Source: Streptomyces sp. NBC_01471
Lineage (GTDB): Bacteria > Actinomycetota > Actinomycetes > Streptomycetales > Streptomycetaceae
Direction: 5' to 3'
Assembly: GCF_041438865.1 (NCBI RefSeq)
Contig: NZ_CP109450.1
Span: 5,892,501 to 5,956,500, forward strand
Length of the DNA: 64,000 nucleotides
In this document: positions 17,210 to 24,689 of the stretch, piece after piece
Layout: every line of letters begins with the position of its first letter
Position numbering within the stretch: position 1 is the stretch's first letter
Position numbers and translations under genes: made by a program
Notes under the pieces: model-generated
Seen by the model: only the letters and a program-made list of their open reading frames with translations
Database searches by the model: none
What the model was told of the DNA's origin: nothing

Positions 17210-19105
17210 ATGACGGCCGAAACCCTGACCACGACCCCTGTGGCCGCCCGCACCGGAGCCGGCGACGGTGGCTCCGCCGTACGCGGTGACCTCGTCCGGG
17301 CGCTGTTCGGCGACGACCACCGGGCCGCCCACGGCCCCTGGCGCGCCCTCCTCACCACGGAGCCCTTCCGGCGCAGGTCCGGTCTGGCACCCGATGCGCA
17401 ACTGCGGCTGGCGTACGAGCGGCTGCGCACCCTCAACTCCACGCTGGACAGCGCCTTCCGGCTGGCCGCCGACCCGGTGTCCCTGGCCAACCTGCACGAG
17501 TGGCTCAGCCCGGTCGACACCGAACTGACCACGGTCGCCGGCATCCACTACAACCTGTTCCTCGGCAGCCTGCTGGACCATGACGGCGAGGTACGGCGGG
17601 ATCTGTCCGACTTCGCGGACCTGACCCGGGTCGGGACCTTCCTCTGCACCGAGCTCGACCACGGCAACGACGCGACGGCGCTGGAGACGACCGCCGCATA
17701 CGACCGGGCCAGGGACGGATTCCTGCTGCGCACCCCGCACGCGGGCGCGCAGAAGTTCATGCCCAACACCAGTACGGCGGGCGGCCCCAAGAGCGGAGTG
17801 GTGGCGGCCCGGCTGCTGGTCGACGGCAGGGACCTCGGGGTCTTCCTGTTCCTGACCGCGCTGACCGGGGCGCGGGGGCCGCTGCCCGGCGTACGCGTCA
17901 GGCGACTGCCCCGGCGCATGGGCAGCGTGATCGACCACTGCCTGACCTCCTTCGACGGTGTCTTCGTCCCGCGCGATGCGCTGCTCTCCGGGGTACAGGG
18001 CCGGTTCGACGCCGAGGGCGTCTTCAGCAGCGACGTGGTCAACCGGCGCAGCCGCTTCCTGCTGTCGATCGGCCGGGTCACCGCGGGAAAGCTGAGCATG
18101 AGCGCCTGCGCGGTGGGCTCCGCACGGGCGGCCCTGGCGGTGGCGGTCCGCCACGGCTCGCACCGGCTGATCGGCGGGGTACGGGCACCCGAGCGGGTGT
18201 CCGTCATGGCGCACCGCAGCCACTACGCCCCCCTCTCGGGCGCGCTGGCCACGGCGTACGCGATGACGCTGCTGCACCGCACGGTCCTGCGCACCTGGAC
18301 GGAGCACGACGGGGCGCGGCACGACGGGGCCGGCCGGGCGGAGGCCGAGCGGCTGGTCGCTCTCGCCAAGGCGTGGATCACCTGGGAGGCGCGCGCTGTC
18401 ATCACTGAGTGCCGCGAACGGTGCGGAGCGCAGGGGCTGTTGGAGAACAACGGTCTCGCCGCGCTGGTGACCGGCATCGAAGGCGCGATCACCGCCGAGG
18501 GCGACAACCTCGCCATCCACGCGAAGGCGGCGGCCGGGATGGTGTCGGGCCACCGCCCGGCGCGGCCGCCCGCCGACCCGGCCGGCCGTGAACTGACCGA
18601 TCCGGTCTTCCTCCGGGAGCTGCTCGCGGCCGTCGAGTGCGTCGAACTCGACCGGGCCCGCGCCGCGATGCGCGAGGCCGCGCCGGGGGACGCGCTCGGC
18701 CGGTGGAACGCGGGGGCGACCGCCGCGCTGCGGGCTGCCACCGCCCACATCCAGCTCCGGGCGGCCGAGGCTGTCGCGGAGGCCGCGGACGCGCTCCCGC
18801 CGGGCTCCGCCGCCGGGGAACTGCTGCACACCCTGGGTCGGCTGTTCGCCCTGGAGCGCATCGCGCCCCGGAGCGGTGATCTGCTGAACGAGGGTTTCGT
18901 CGAGGGCCGCCACATCAGCGCACTCCCGGCCGAGGCCGACCGGCTCACTGCCCGGGTCGCGAGGCAGGCGCAGGTGCTGACCGGGGCGTTCGACCTGCCG
19001 GACGAGTGGCTGGCGGACGTGCCGGTCACGGAAGCCGGGTACGCGTCGGTGTACGACGACCCCGAGGGCCCCTGGCACCGTACGGCCGGGCAGGTGCGGC
19101 GGTGA
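17210..19105 (+). CDS. Acyl-CoA oxidase/dehydrogenase-like flavoprotein
   Basis: At 631 residues this is the size of an acyl-CoA oxidase rather than a 380-residue dehydrogenase. It has the oxidase-type substrate/FAD segment CTELDHGND followed by LETTAAYD. The AEGDN motif places Glu430 where oxidases keep their catalytic base. The predicted reaction is alpha,beta-desaturation of an acyl thioester, with electrons passed to O2 or another acceptor. The ATG at 17210 is four bases after the KAS II stop, with GAGG upstream; a GTG at 17195 inside that gene is less likely. Context suggests the substrate may be the ACP-bound chain built by the neighbouring KAS enzymes. That is inference. Confidence 0.85.
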   Translation: MTAETLTTTPVAARTGAGDGGSAVRGDLVRALFGDDHRAAHGPWRALLTTEPFRRRSGLAPDAQLRLAYERLRTLNSTLDSAFRLAADPVSLANLHEWLSPVDTELTTVAGIHYNLFLGSLLDHDGEVRRDLSDFADLTRVGTFLCTELDHGNDATALETTAAYDRARDGFLLRTPHAGAQKFMPNTSTAGGPKSGVVAARLLVDGRDLGVFLFLTALTGARGPLPGVRVRRLPRRMGSVIDHCLTSFDGVFVPRDALLSGVQGRFDAEGVFSSDVVNRRSRFLLSIGRVTAGKLSMSACAVGSARAALAVAVRHGSHRLIGGVRAPERVSVMAHRSHYAPLSGALATAYAMTLLHRTVLRTWTEHDGARHDGAGRAEAERLVALAKAWITWEARAVITECRERCGAQGLLENNGLAALVTGIEGAITAEGDNLAIHAKAAAGMVSGHRPARPPADPAGRELTDPVFLRELLAAVECVELDRARAAMREAAPGDALGRWNAGATAALRAATAHIQLRAAEAVAEAADALPPGSAAGELLHTLGRLFALERIAPRSGDLLNEGFVEGRHISALPAEADRLTARVARQAQVLTGAFDLPDEWLADVPVTEAGYASVYDDPEGPWHRTAGQVRR

Positions 19106-19221
19106 ACCGGTTCATGCTGCGCGCGGTTCTGTTCGGGTACTGGGGCACCGTCCATGTGCTGTCGCGTCTGTGCCGTCCGGACCGGGGGTGCCGCCCGGAG
19201 GGGCGGCCCGGCGCCGCTTGA
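19102..19221 (+). CDS. Possible 39-residue peptide, coupled to the acyl-oxidase gene
   Basis: A GTG overlaps the flavoprotein stop (GTGA) and opens a 39-codon frame: a hydrophobic N-terminal half (MLRAVLFGYWGTVHVLS) and a basic, Cys-containing tail (LCRPDRGCRPEGRPG). The overlap is the same kind of coupling used elsewhere in this locus, which is the main reason to list it. The family is unrecognised. It could be a small membrane or accessory peptide, or chance. Confidence 0.4.
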   Translation: MNRFMLRAVLFGYWGTVHVLSRLCRPDRGCRPEGRPGAA

Positions 19222-19424
19222 GCTTCGGGTACGGCGTCCGGTGCCGGTTCCCGCCGGGTGAAAAAACCTTCCCTCACCGCGTAACCAGAAGATCATTCAG
19301 CCGTTGGACTGATGTCCATGAGATGCGATTCATCCGTATTCAGTCTGCTTTGTAAGTTCGCCTTGTCAGCCCGGCCCGCGCGTCGGCTTTATCAGTCCGT
19401 CCGTTTTGTCTGAAGGGGAATGTC
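19222..19424 (+). promoter_or_regulatory. AT-richer promoter region of the ACP-KAS II unit
   Basis: This 203-bp gap is much less GC-rich than its surroundings, with an A6 run at 19261-19266. It separates the acyl-oxidase unit from the ACP gene, so it probably holds a promoter for the second unit. No clear operator palindrome was seen. Confidence 0.5.
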
Positions 19425-19670
19425 ATGTCCGAGCTGCACCCGACCCTTGTCGATGTCCTGACCAACACCTTCAAGGTCCCCGCCGTCGAACTCCGTCCCG
19501 AGGCCACCATGGACGACCTGGAGATGGACTCCCTCGCCGTCGCGGAGCTCGGGGTCATCGTCAAGGAGACGCTCGGTGTCGAAGCCGACGCCGACTCCGC
19601 CTACAAGGGAGCCACGCTCGGGCGGATCAGCGAGTTCCTGACCGAAGCCACCGCGGCCGGCGCCCGATGA
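19425..19670 (+). CDS. Acyl carrier protein
   Basis: An 81-residue acidic, helical carrier protein. The phosphopantetheine attachment site is Ser36 in LEMDSLAVAEL, a variant of the usual DSL motif. The ATG at 19425 follows AAGGGG. It would carry the growing acyl chain for the two KAS II enzymes and probably present it to the flavoprotein. Its stop overlaps the next gene by four bases (ATGA), implying balanced production of ACP and synthase. It is too divergent to be presumed the housekeeping AcpP. Confidence 0.92.
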   Translation: MSELHPTLVDVLTNTFKVPAVELRPEATMDDLEMDSLAVAELGVIVKETLGVEADADSAYKGATLGRISEFLTEATAAGAR

Positions 19671-20893
19671 CGTTCCCTCCTGTCGCCGTCACCGGTCTGG
19701 GCATGATCACCCCGGCCGGCAACGACACGGACTCCACCTGGCTCGGTGTGTGTGCGGGCCGTTCCACCGCCCGTACCGTTCCCGGACTCGAAGGCTGCGC
19801 CATCGACTTCGCCTGCCCGGTCACCGGAATCGACCTGGCGGAAGCCGTCGGCGGGCGGACCGTCTACCGCATGGGGCGCTATGTCAGGCTCGCGGTGCTC
19901 GCCGCCGAGGAGGCCGTCGCCGACGCCGGACTCTCCCCGGCCGACTGGGACGGCACCCGGGTCGCCGTCGTCATCGGGACCAGCAGCGCGGGCTCGACCG
20001 GACTGTACGAGCAGTCGGTCGCCCTGGAGCGCCGGGGGCCCGAGGGGATCTCGCCCCTGGGCACCCTGCTCACGGTCCCCAACATGGCGGCCGCCGAGGT
20101 CGCCATCCGGCTGCGGACCACCGGGCCGAGTCTGGCGCCCTGCACCGCCTGCTCGTCCGGGGCCACCGCGCTCTCGGTGGCCCGCGATCTGCTGGTCACC
20201 GGGCAGTGCGACATCGCCGTCGCCGGTGCCACCGAATCGATCATCGACCGGCTGGCCGTGACGGGCTTCGCACGGTCGGGGGCCGGTGCGGTGCGGGCCG
20301 GGGAGGAACCCCCGGCCATCAGCCGCCCGTTCGCCGCCGACCGGCGGGGGCTCGTGATGGGGGAGGGTGCGGCCGTCATGGTCCTGGAGCGCGAGGCCGA
20401 CGCACTGTCCCGGAACGTCGCCCCGCGCGCCCTGCTGGCCGGGACCGGTGCCACCACCGACGCGTACCACCCGACCAGCCCCCGGCCCGACGGCTCCGTC
20501 GCGCGGGCCGCGGTGGACGCGGCTCTGCGCGACGCGGGCTGGTGCGCTGCGGACGTCGGCCATGTCAACGCCCACGGCACGTCGACCCTGCTCAACGACG
20601 CCACCGAGGCCGGGCTGATCGCCCGCGCCTATCCGCACCGGCCCCCGGTGACCGCGCCCAAGGGTGTGCTCGGTCACTGCATGGGTGCGGCGGGCGCCAT
20701 CGAGGCCGGGCTGACCGTCCTCACTCTTCAGCACGGACTCGTCCCGCCGGTCGCCAATCTGACCGCCCCCGCGCCCGAGTTCGACATCGACTGCGTGACC
20801 AAACAGCCCCGCCGGGTACGGGTGTCGCGCGCGGTCAGCCACTCCTTCGGCTTCGGCGGGCACAACGCCGTGCTCGCCTTCCAGCGCGCCTGA
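19667..20893 (+). CDS. Beta-ketoacyl-ACP synthase (KAS II/FabF-type), second copy
   Basis: A 408-residue synthase with Cys162 (TACSSGATA), His303 (NAHGTSTLLND) and His337 (GVLGHCMGAAG), so all catalytic residues are retained. It is a paralogue of the KAS II at 15979-17205; both begin VTGLGMITP and end with SHSFGFGGHN. Translationally coupled to the ACP, it is the probable elongating enzyme of this unit. Two active KAS II copies in one small locus suggest different chain-length or substrate preference rather than a KS/CLF heterodimer. Confidence 0.9.
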   Translation: MTFPPVAVTGLGMITPAGNDTDSTWLGVCAGRSTARTVPGLEGCAIDFACPVTGIDLAEAVGGRTVYRMGRYVRLAVLAAEEAVADAGLSPADWDGTRVAVVIGTSSAGSTGLYEQSVALERRGPEGISPLGTLLTVPNMAAAEVAIRLRTTGPSLAPCTACSSGATALSVARDLLVTGQCDIAVAGATESIIDRLAVTGFARSGAGAVRAGEEPPAISRPFAADRRGLVMGEGAAVMVLEREADALSRNVAPRALLAGTGATTDAYHPTSPRPDGSVARAAVDAALRDAGWCAADVGHVNAHGTSTLLNDATEAGLIARAYPHRPPVTAPKGVLGHCMGAAGAIEAGLTVLTLQHGLVPPVANLTAPAPEFDIDCVTKQPRRVRVSRAVSHSFGFGGHNAVLAFQRA

Positions 20894-20986
20894 CGGAGTC
20901 GGGGCTTCCCAGGAGCAGGGTTCCGCAGGCCCTGCGGTGGTGCCGGTCCGTGCTGACGCGGGCCGACTCGGGCCTAGACTCCTCCG

Positions 20987-22033
20987 GTGAACGACTCCCT
21001 CCCCACCGCCGAAGCCCTGCGCACCGCCCTCGCCGGGCTCCTCGACGGGCTGCCGCCCAAACAGGCCGCCCAGGCCGTCGAGCGGCTGATCGCCAACTAC
21101 CGGGGGACCACCCCCACCGGAACCCCGCTCCTGCGCGACCGCTCGGACGTCGCCGCGTACGCCGCGTACCGGATGCCCGCCACGTTCGAAGCCGTACGGT
21201 CGGCTCTCGACGCCTTCCGGGCCGCCGTGCCCGGGTGGGTGCCCGCCCGGCACACGGATGTCGGCGGGGGCACCGGTGCGGCGAGCTGGGCGGTGGCGGG
21301 GGCCTGGGACGACCCGGACGTGCGCGGCGCGGGGGACGGCCCGGACGGGGTGGACAGCGCGGGGACCCGGCGTACCACCGTGCTGGACTGGGCGGAGCCC
21401 GCGCTCGTGCTCGGCCGTGAACTCGCCGAGCGCTCCGGCTCGTCCGCGCTGCGCGCGGCCGACTGGCAGCGCTCTCGTATCGGACCGGGACTCACACTGG
21501 AGAGCACTGATCTGGTGACGGTCTCGTACGTCCTGGGTGAGCTGACCGAGGCCGGGCGCACCGCCGTGGTGGACGCGGCCGCGCAGGCGGCCCAGGCGGT
21601 CGTCGTGGTCGAACCCGGCACACCCGACGGCTATCTGCGGATCATGGCGGCCCGGGACCGGCTGACCGCGGCCGGACTGCGGACCGCCGCACCCTGCCCG
21701 CACAGCGACGCCTGCCCCATCGAGCGCGGCACCGACTGGTGCCACTTCTCGGCCCGGGTGAGCAGGTCCTCGCTGCACCGGAAGGTCAAGGGCGGCTCGC
21801 TGGCGTACGAGGACGAGAAGTTCAGCTATGTCGCCGCGTTCCGGGGCGAGGTGGCGACCGTCCCGGCCCGGGTCGTACGCAAACCGCAGATCCGTAAGGG
21901 CCTGGTCCAGCTGGAACTGTGCACGGAGACGGGCGGCCTCACCCGCGAGACCGTCTCCAAGCGCCACGGCGATCTCTACCGCGCGGCCAGGGACACGGCG
22001 TGGGGCGACGCCTGGCCGCCGCCCCACGCCTGA
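20987..22033 (+). CDS. Rsm22-family ribosomal small-subunit-associated methyltransferase-like protein
   Basis: This 348-residue protein has a degenerate SAM-fold core (DVGGGTGAASWA) and the Rsm22 cysteine cluster CPHSDACPI followed by WCHF, which in mitochondrial relatives (METTL17) binds an iron-sulfur cluster. The C-terminal domain carries VRKPQIRKG. Rsm22 proteins act in small-subunit assembly. The GTG at 20987 is used, with little ribosome-binding sequence. The gene stands alone and converges on the dimethylargininase gene. Confidence 0.88.
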   Translation: MNDSLPTAEALRTALAGLLDGLPPKQAAQAVERLIANYRGTTPTGTPLLRDRSDVAAYAAYRMPATFEAVRSALDAFRAAVPGWVPARHTDVGGGTGAASWAVAGAWDDPDVRGAGDGPDGVDSAGTRRTTVLDWAEPALVLGRELAERSGSSALRAADWQRSRIGPGLTLESTDLVTVSYVLGELTEAGRTAVVDAAAQAAQAVVVVEPGTPDGYLRIMAARDRLTAAGLRTAAPCPHSDACPIERGTDWCHFSARVSRSSLHRKVKGGSLAYEDEKFSYVAAFRGEVATVPARVVRKPQIRKGLVQLELCTETGGLTRETVSKRHGDLYRAARDTAWGDAWPPPHA

Positions 22034-22060
22034 TGCGGCACTGGCTTCGGCTGGATTGGC

Positions 22061-22876
22061 CTACGAACGCAGCTCCTGCGTACAGCACTTGACGCTGCCG
22101 CCGCCCTTGAGCAGCTCGCTCAGATCCATCCCGAGCGGCTCGAACCCGCGGGCCCGCAAGGGTGCGTAGAGGCCGACGGCGGCCTGCGGCAGCAGCACAT
22201 GACGGCCGTCGCTCACCGCGTTGAGCCCCAGCGCCGCGGCGTCCTCCGGGGCCGCGATCAGTGCGTCGGGGAAGAGCCGGGCCAGGACGGAACGGCTGCC
22301 GGGTGAGAACGCGTCCGGGTAGTACATGATCTCGTCCGCCGCGTCGTCCAGGACGCTCAGCGCCGTATCGAGGTGGTAGTAGCGCGGGTCGACCAGATCG
22401 AGGCCGATCACCGGGCGGCCGAAGAACTCCTGGGCCTCGTCGTGCGAGAGCGGGCTGGAGCGGAAGCCCCGCCCGGCCAGGATGTACGAGGCGGTGACGG
22501 CGAAGTCGCCCTCGCCCTCATTCACATGAGCGGGCCGGTGGATCCCGGTGAAGCCGTGTGCGCGGAACCACTCCACATGCGCCTCGGCCTCATCGGCGCG
22601 CTCCGCGTGGGCGAAGCGGGCGCCGAGCACGCGCCCGTCGATCACCGTCGCGCCGTTGGCCGCGAAGACCATGTCGGGCAGGCCGGGCCCGGGGTCCAGG
22701 ATCTCGACCGTGTGGCCGAGCGAGCGGTAGCGGTCGCGCAGGATCTCCCACTGGGCGAGGGCCAGGGGCAGTTCGACCGGTTTTGAAGGGTCCATCCACG
22801 GGTTGATGGAGTACGTCACCCTGAAGTGTGCCGGTGGGCACATCAGATAGCGCCGGGGTCTGGCGTCACGAGGCAA
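22061..22876 (-). CDS. Dimethylargininase / amidinotransferase-family hydrolase
   Basis: This 271-residue pentein-fold enzyme should hydrolyse methylated arginine (or arginine) to citrulline. It starts close to RRYLMCPPAHF, the usual first strand. It has VNEGEGDF and the catalytic His in YYHLDTALSV, and ends with the nucleophilic Cys in GGGSVKCCTQEL. The start is TTG at 22874-22876: GAGGAG lies six bases upstream, while longer ATG/GTG options would add a non-conserved Ala/Arg-rich leader. It diverges from a TetR gene across about 217 bp that contain a palindromic operator, so both may share control. Confidence 0.88.
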   Translation of the reverse strand: MPRDARPRRYLMCPPAHFRVTYSINPWMDPSKPVELPLALAQWEILRDRYRSLGHTVEILDPGPGLPDMVFAANGATVIDGRVLGARFAHAERADEAEAHVEWFRAHGFTGIHRPAHVNEGEGDFAVTASYILAGRGFRSSPLSHDEAQEFFGRPVIGLDLVDPRYYHLDTALSVLDDAADEIMYYPDAFSPGSRSVLARLFPDALIAAPEDAAALGLNAVSDGRHVLLPQAAVGLYAPLRARGFEPLGMDLSELLKGGGSVKCCTQELRS

Positions 22877-23055
22877 TGAGGGCTCCTCACGGCGGACATG
22901 GGCTGCGGGTGTGCAGCCGGCTGCTGCCATGGTCCGCCCTGCGGGGCCCGCGCGCTGTGCACCGATCGGGTGGTTCACCCAGCGTGGCCGGGGGCCCGCC
23001 CGCAGGGCACGCGCGGCATGGGGTACGGAGGCGGCACATCACCCGGAAATCGAGA

Positions 23056-23067
23056 CGATACGTATCG
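23056..23067. promoter_or_regulatory. Palindromic TetR-type operator
   Basis: CGATACGTATCG is a perfect 12-bp palindrome 26 bp upstream of the TetR start. It overlaps the expected -35 position of a promoter whose -10 could be TTAGAT (23080-23085), leaving a near-leaderless message. The half-site matches the operator before the EmrB-type gene at 44.8 kb. Autoregulation is inferred. Confidence 0.65.
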
Positions 23068-23093
23068 GATCCGCCGATGTTAGATTCCCCTCC

Positions 23094-23753
23094 ATGGCCG
23101 ACTCCCCGTCCCCCGACCCGTCCCCCGAAGTGAAGCGGCCCGGCAGGGCACCGGACGCCACCCGCCGCAGCGAACGCTCACGCCGGGCGATCCTCGACGC
23201 GGCGCTCGCCCTGGTCGGGGAGGTCGGCTACAACAAGCTGACCATCGAGTCCATCGCCGCCCGGGCCGGAGTGGGGAAGCAGACGATCTACCGCTGGTGG
23301 CCGTCGAAGGCGGCCGTCCTGCTCGACGCGTCGGTCGCCCTCGCCGGGGACGCCGAGACCGAGGGCGAGTGGGGCGGTTTCCCCGACACCGGGGACATCG
23401 CCGCCGACCTCAAGCATGTGCTGCGGCTCACCGTCGACCAGTTCAACGACGAGAGGTACGAGGCCCCCGCCCGCGCTCTGACCGCGGCCGGGGCCACCGA
23501 TCCGGAACTCGGCAGGCGCTTCACCCGCGAGCTGCTCGAACCGGCCCTCGGGCTGTACGAGGAGCGGCTGCGGTCCGGTGTCGCGGCCGGGCAGATCGGT
23601 CCGGACGTGGACCTCAGGATCGCCGTGGAGATGCTGGTCGGGCCGCTCACCCACCGCTGGCTCCAGCGCACCGCTCCGCTCACCCACGCCTTCGCCGACA
23701 CCTGTGTGGACCAGGTGCTCCGCGGCATCGGGGCCCGTCCGGACGGTGGCTGA
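23094..23753 (+). CDS. TetR/AcrR-family transcriptional regulator
   Basis: A 219-residue regulator. A disordered Pro/Ser N-terminus precedes the helix-turn-helix (TIESIAARAGVGKQTIYRWW, about residues 43-62), and the TetR_C ligand-binding region fills the rest. Only an ATG at 23094 makes sense; the longer frame upstream overlaps the divergent promoter. The palindrome at its promoter suggests self-repression and perhaps control of the divergent dimethylargininase. The ligand is unknown. Its recognition helix resembles that of the TetR at 46.4 kb. Confidence 0.9.
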   Translation: MADSPSPDPSPEVKRPGRAPDATRRSERSRRAILDAALALVGEVGYNKLTIESIAARAGVGKQTIYRWWPSKAAVLLDASVALAGDAETEGEWGGFPDTGDIAADLKHVLRLTVDQFNDERYEAPARALTAAGATDPELGRRFTRELLEPALGLYEERLRSGVAAGQIGPDVDLRIAVEMLVGPLTHRWLQRTAPLTHAFADTCVDQVLRGIGARPDGG

Positions 23754-23851
23754 ACCACCCCGGCCGGTAAGTGTGGTCACCCGGGGCGCAGGATGGTGGC
23801 AGCATGGAGGGTCCGTGGAGCATGAGCAGAAGCGGCGAGGTGAGGGGATAG

Positions 23852-24580
23852 ATGGGAACAGAGTTCGGCCGAGACCGTGGCCCGGCGAGCAGGATGACCC
23901 AGTGGCTGCGCCGCCGCCCCAAACAGTCCCCCGACGACCCCCTCAACCGCGAGAAGCTCTTCGTCGCCGCCGCCGAAGCCGGGCTGCCGCTGTCGCCTGC
24001 CGCCCATCCCGTCGGATACCGGTGTTCCTGCGACCGGGTGGGCTGTCCCACCCCGGCCAGGCACCCCCTCTCCTTCGCCTGGCAGACGCAGTCCACGACC
24101 GACCGCGCCCAGGTCGAGCGCTGGGTCCGCAACCAGCCCGAGGCCAACTTCATCACCGCGACCGGCATGGTCCTCGACGTCCTCGACGTGCCGCTCGACG
24201 CGGGGCGCAGCGCGCTGGAGCGACTGCTCGCCGACGGGATCCAGGTGGGACCCGTCGCCCAGTCGGGCAGCGACCGGATGCTCTTCTTCACCGCCACCCG
24301 GGGTACGCCCGAGGACGAGGACGAGTGGTGGCCGTGTGAGCTGGACTGCCACCCGGAGACCATGGACGAGCACCCCGGCCTGCGCTGGCACTGCCGCGGC
24401 AGCTATGTGCTCGTACCGCCCGCCCGGCTGCCCGGAGGCGCCGGAGTGGACTGGGTCCGCGGACTCGAACATCCGCTGCCCGACCCGCTGACCCTGCTGG
24501 AGACGCTCACCGACGCCTGCGCACGCCATGCCGACGGCGATCAGGACGCGCACGCGGTGGCGTGGCCCCTCGGCCGCTGA
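23852..24580 (+). CDS. Stand-alone Prim-Pol N-terminal-domain protein
   Basis: These 242 residues match the bifunctional DNA primase/polymerase N-terminal family common in Streptomyces: a Cys cluster (YRCSCDRVGCPTPARHP), TTDRAQVERWVRNQPEANF, and ATGMVLDVLDVPLDAG. Archaeo-eukaryotic primases need a metal-binding DxD here; this copy reads LDVP, so one acidic ligand may be lost and activity is doubtful. No helicase domain is attached, unlike plasmid or phage Prim-Pols. GAGGGGATAG precedes the ATG. A strong hairpin follows the stop. Confidence 0.8.
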   Translation: MGTEFGRDRGPASRMTQWLRRRPKQSPDDPLNREKLFVAAAEAGLPLSPAAHPVGYRCSCDRVGCPTPARHPLSFAWQTQSTTDRAQVERWVRNQPEANFITATGMVLDVLDVPLDAGRSALERLLADGIQVGPVAQSGSDRMLFFTATRGTPEDEDEWWPCELDCHPETMDEHPGLRWHCRGSYVLVPPARLPGGAGVDWVRGLEHPLPDPLTLLETLTDACARHADGDQDAHAVAWPLGR

Positions 24581-24588
24581 CCGGCACC

Positions 24589-24617
24589 GCGCCGGCCCGC
24601 CCGAGGCGGGCCGGCGC
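24589..24617. terminator. Bidirectional terminator hairpin
   Basis: A 13-bp perfect GC stem with a CGA loop lies between the convergent Prim-Pol and lipoprotein genes. Confidence 0.8.
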
Positions 24618-24689
24618 GCGACCCGTACACGGCGGCAGACAGCGTCCCCGGATCCCACGGGAACCCTGGCCCGCGGGGCCCCGTAAGGC

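Noticed and set aside
17144-19078. 644-codon minus-strand frame opposite the flavoprotein
   Set aside because: Shadow frame of the GC-rich coding strand; no domain, and the plus-strand product is a clear acyl-oxidase family member.
15979-20893. Aromatic type II polyketide KS/CLF cluster
   Set aside because: Both KAS copies keep the active Cys; no CLF, cyclase, aromatase or ketoreductase.
19601-22027. 808-codon minus-strand frame opposite KAS II and Rsm22
   Set aside because: Low-complexity Gly/Arg-rich translation spanning three real plus-strand genes.
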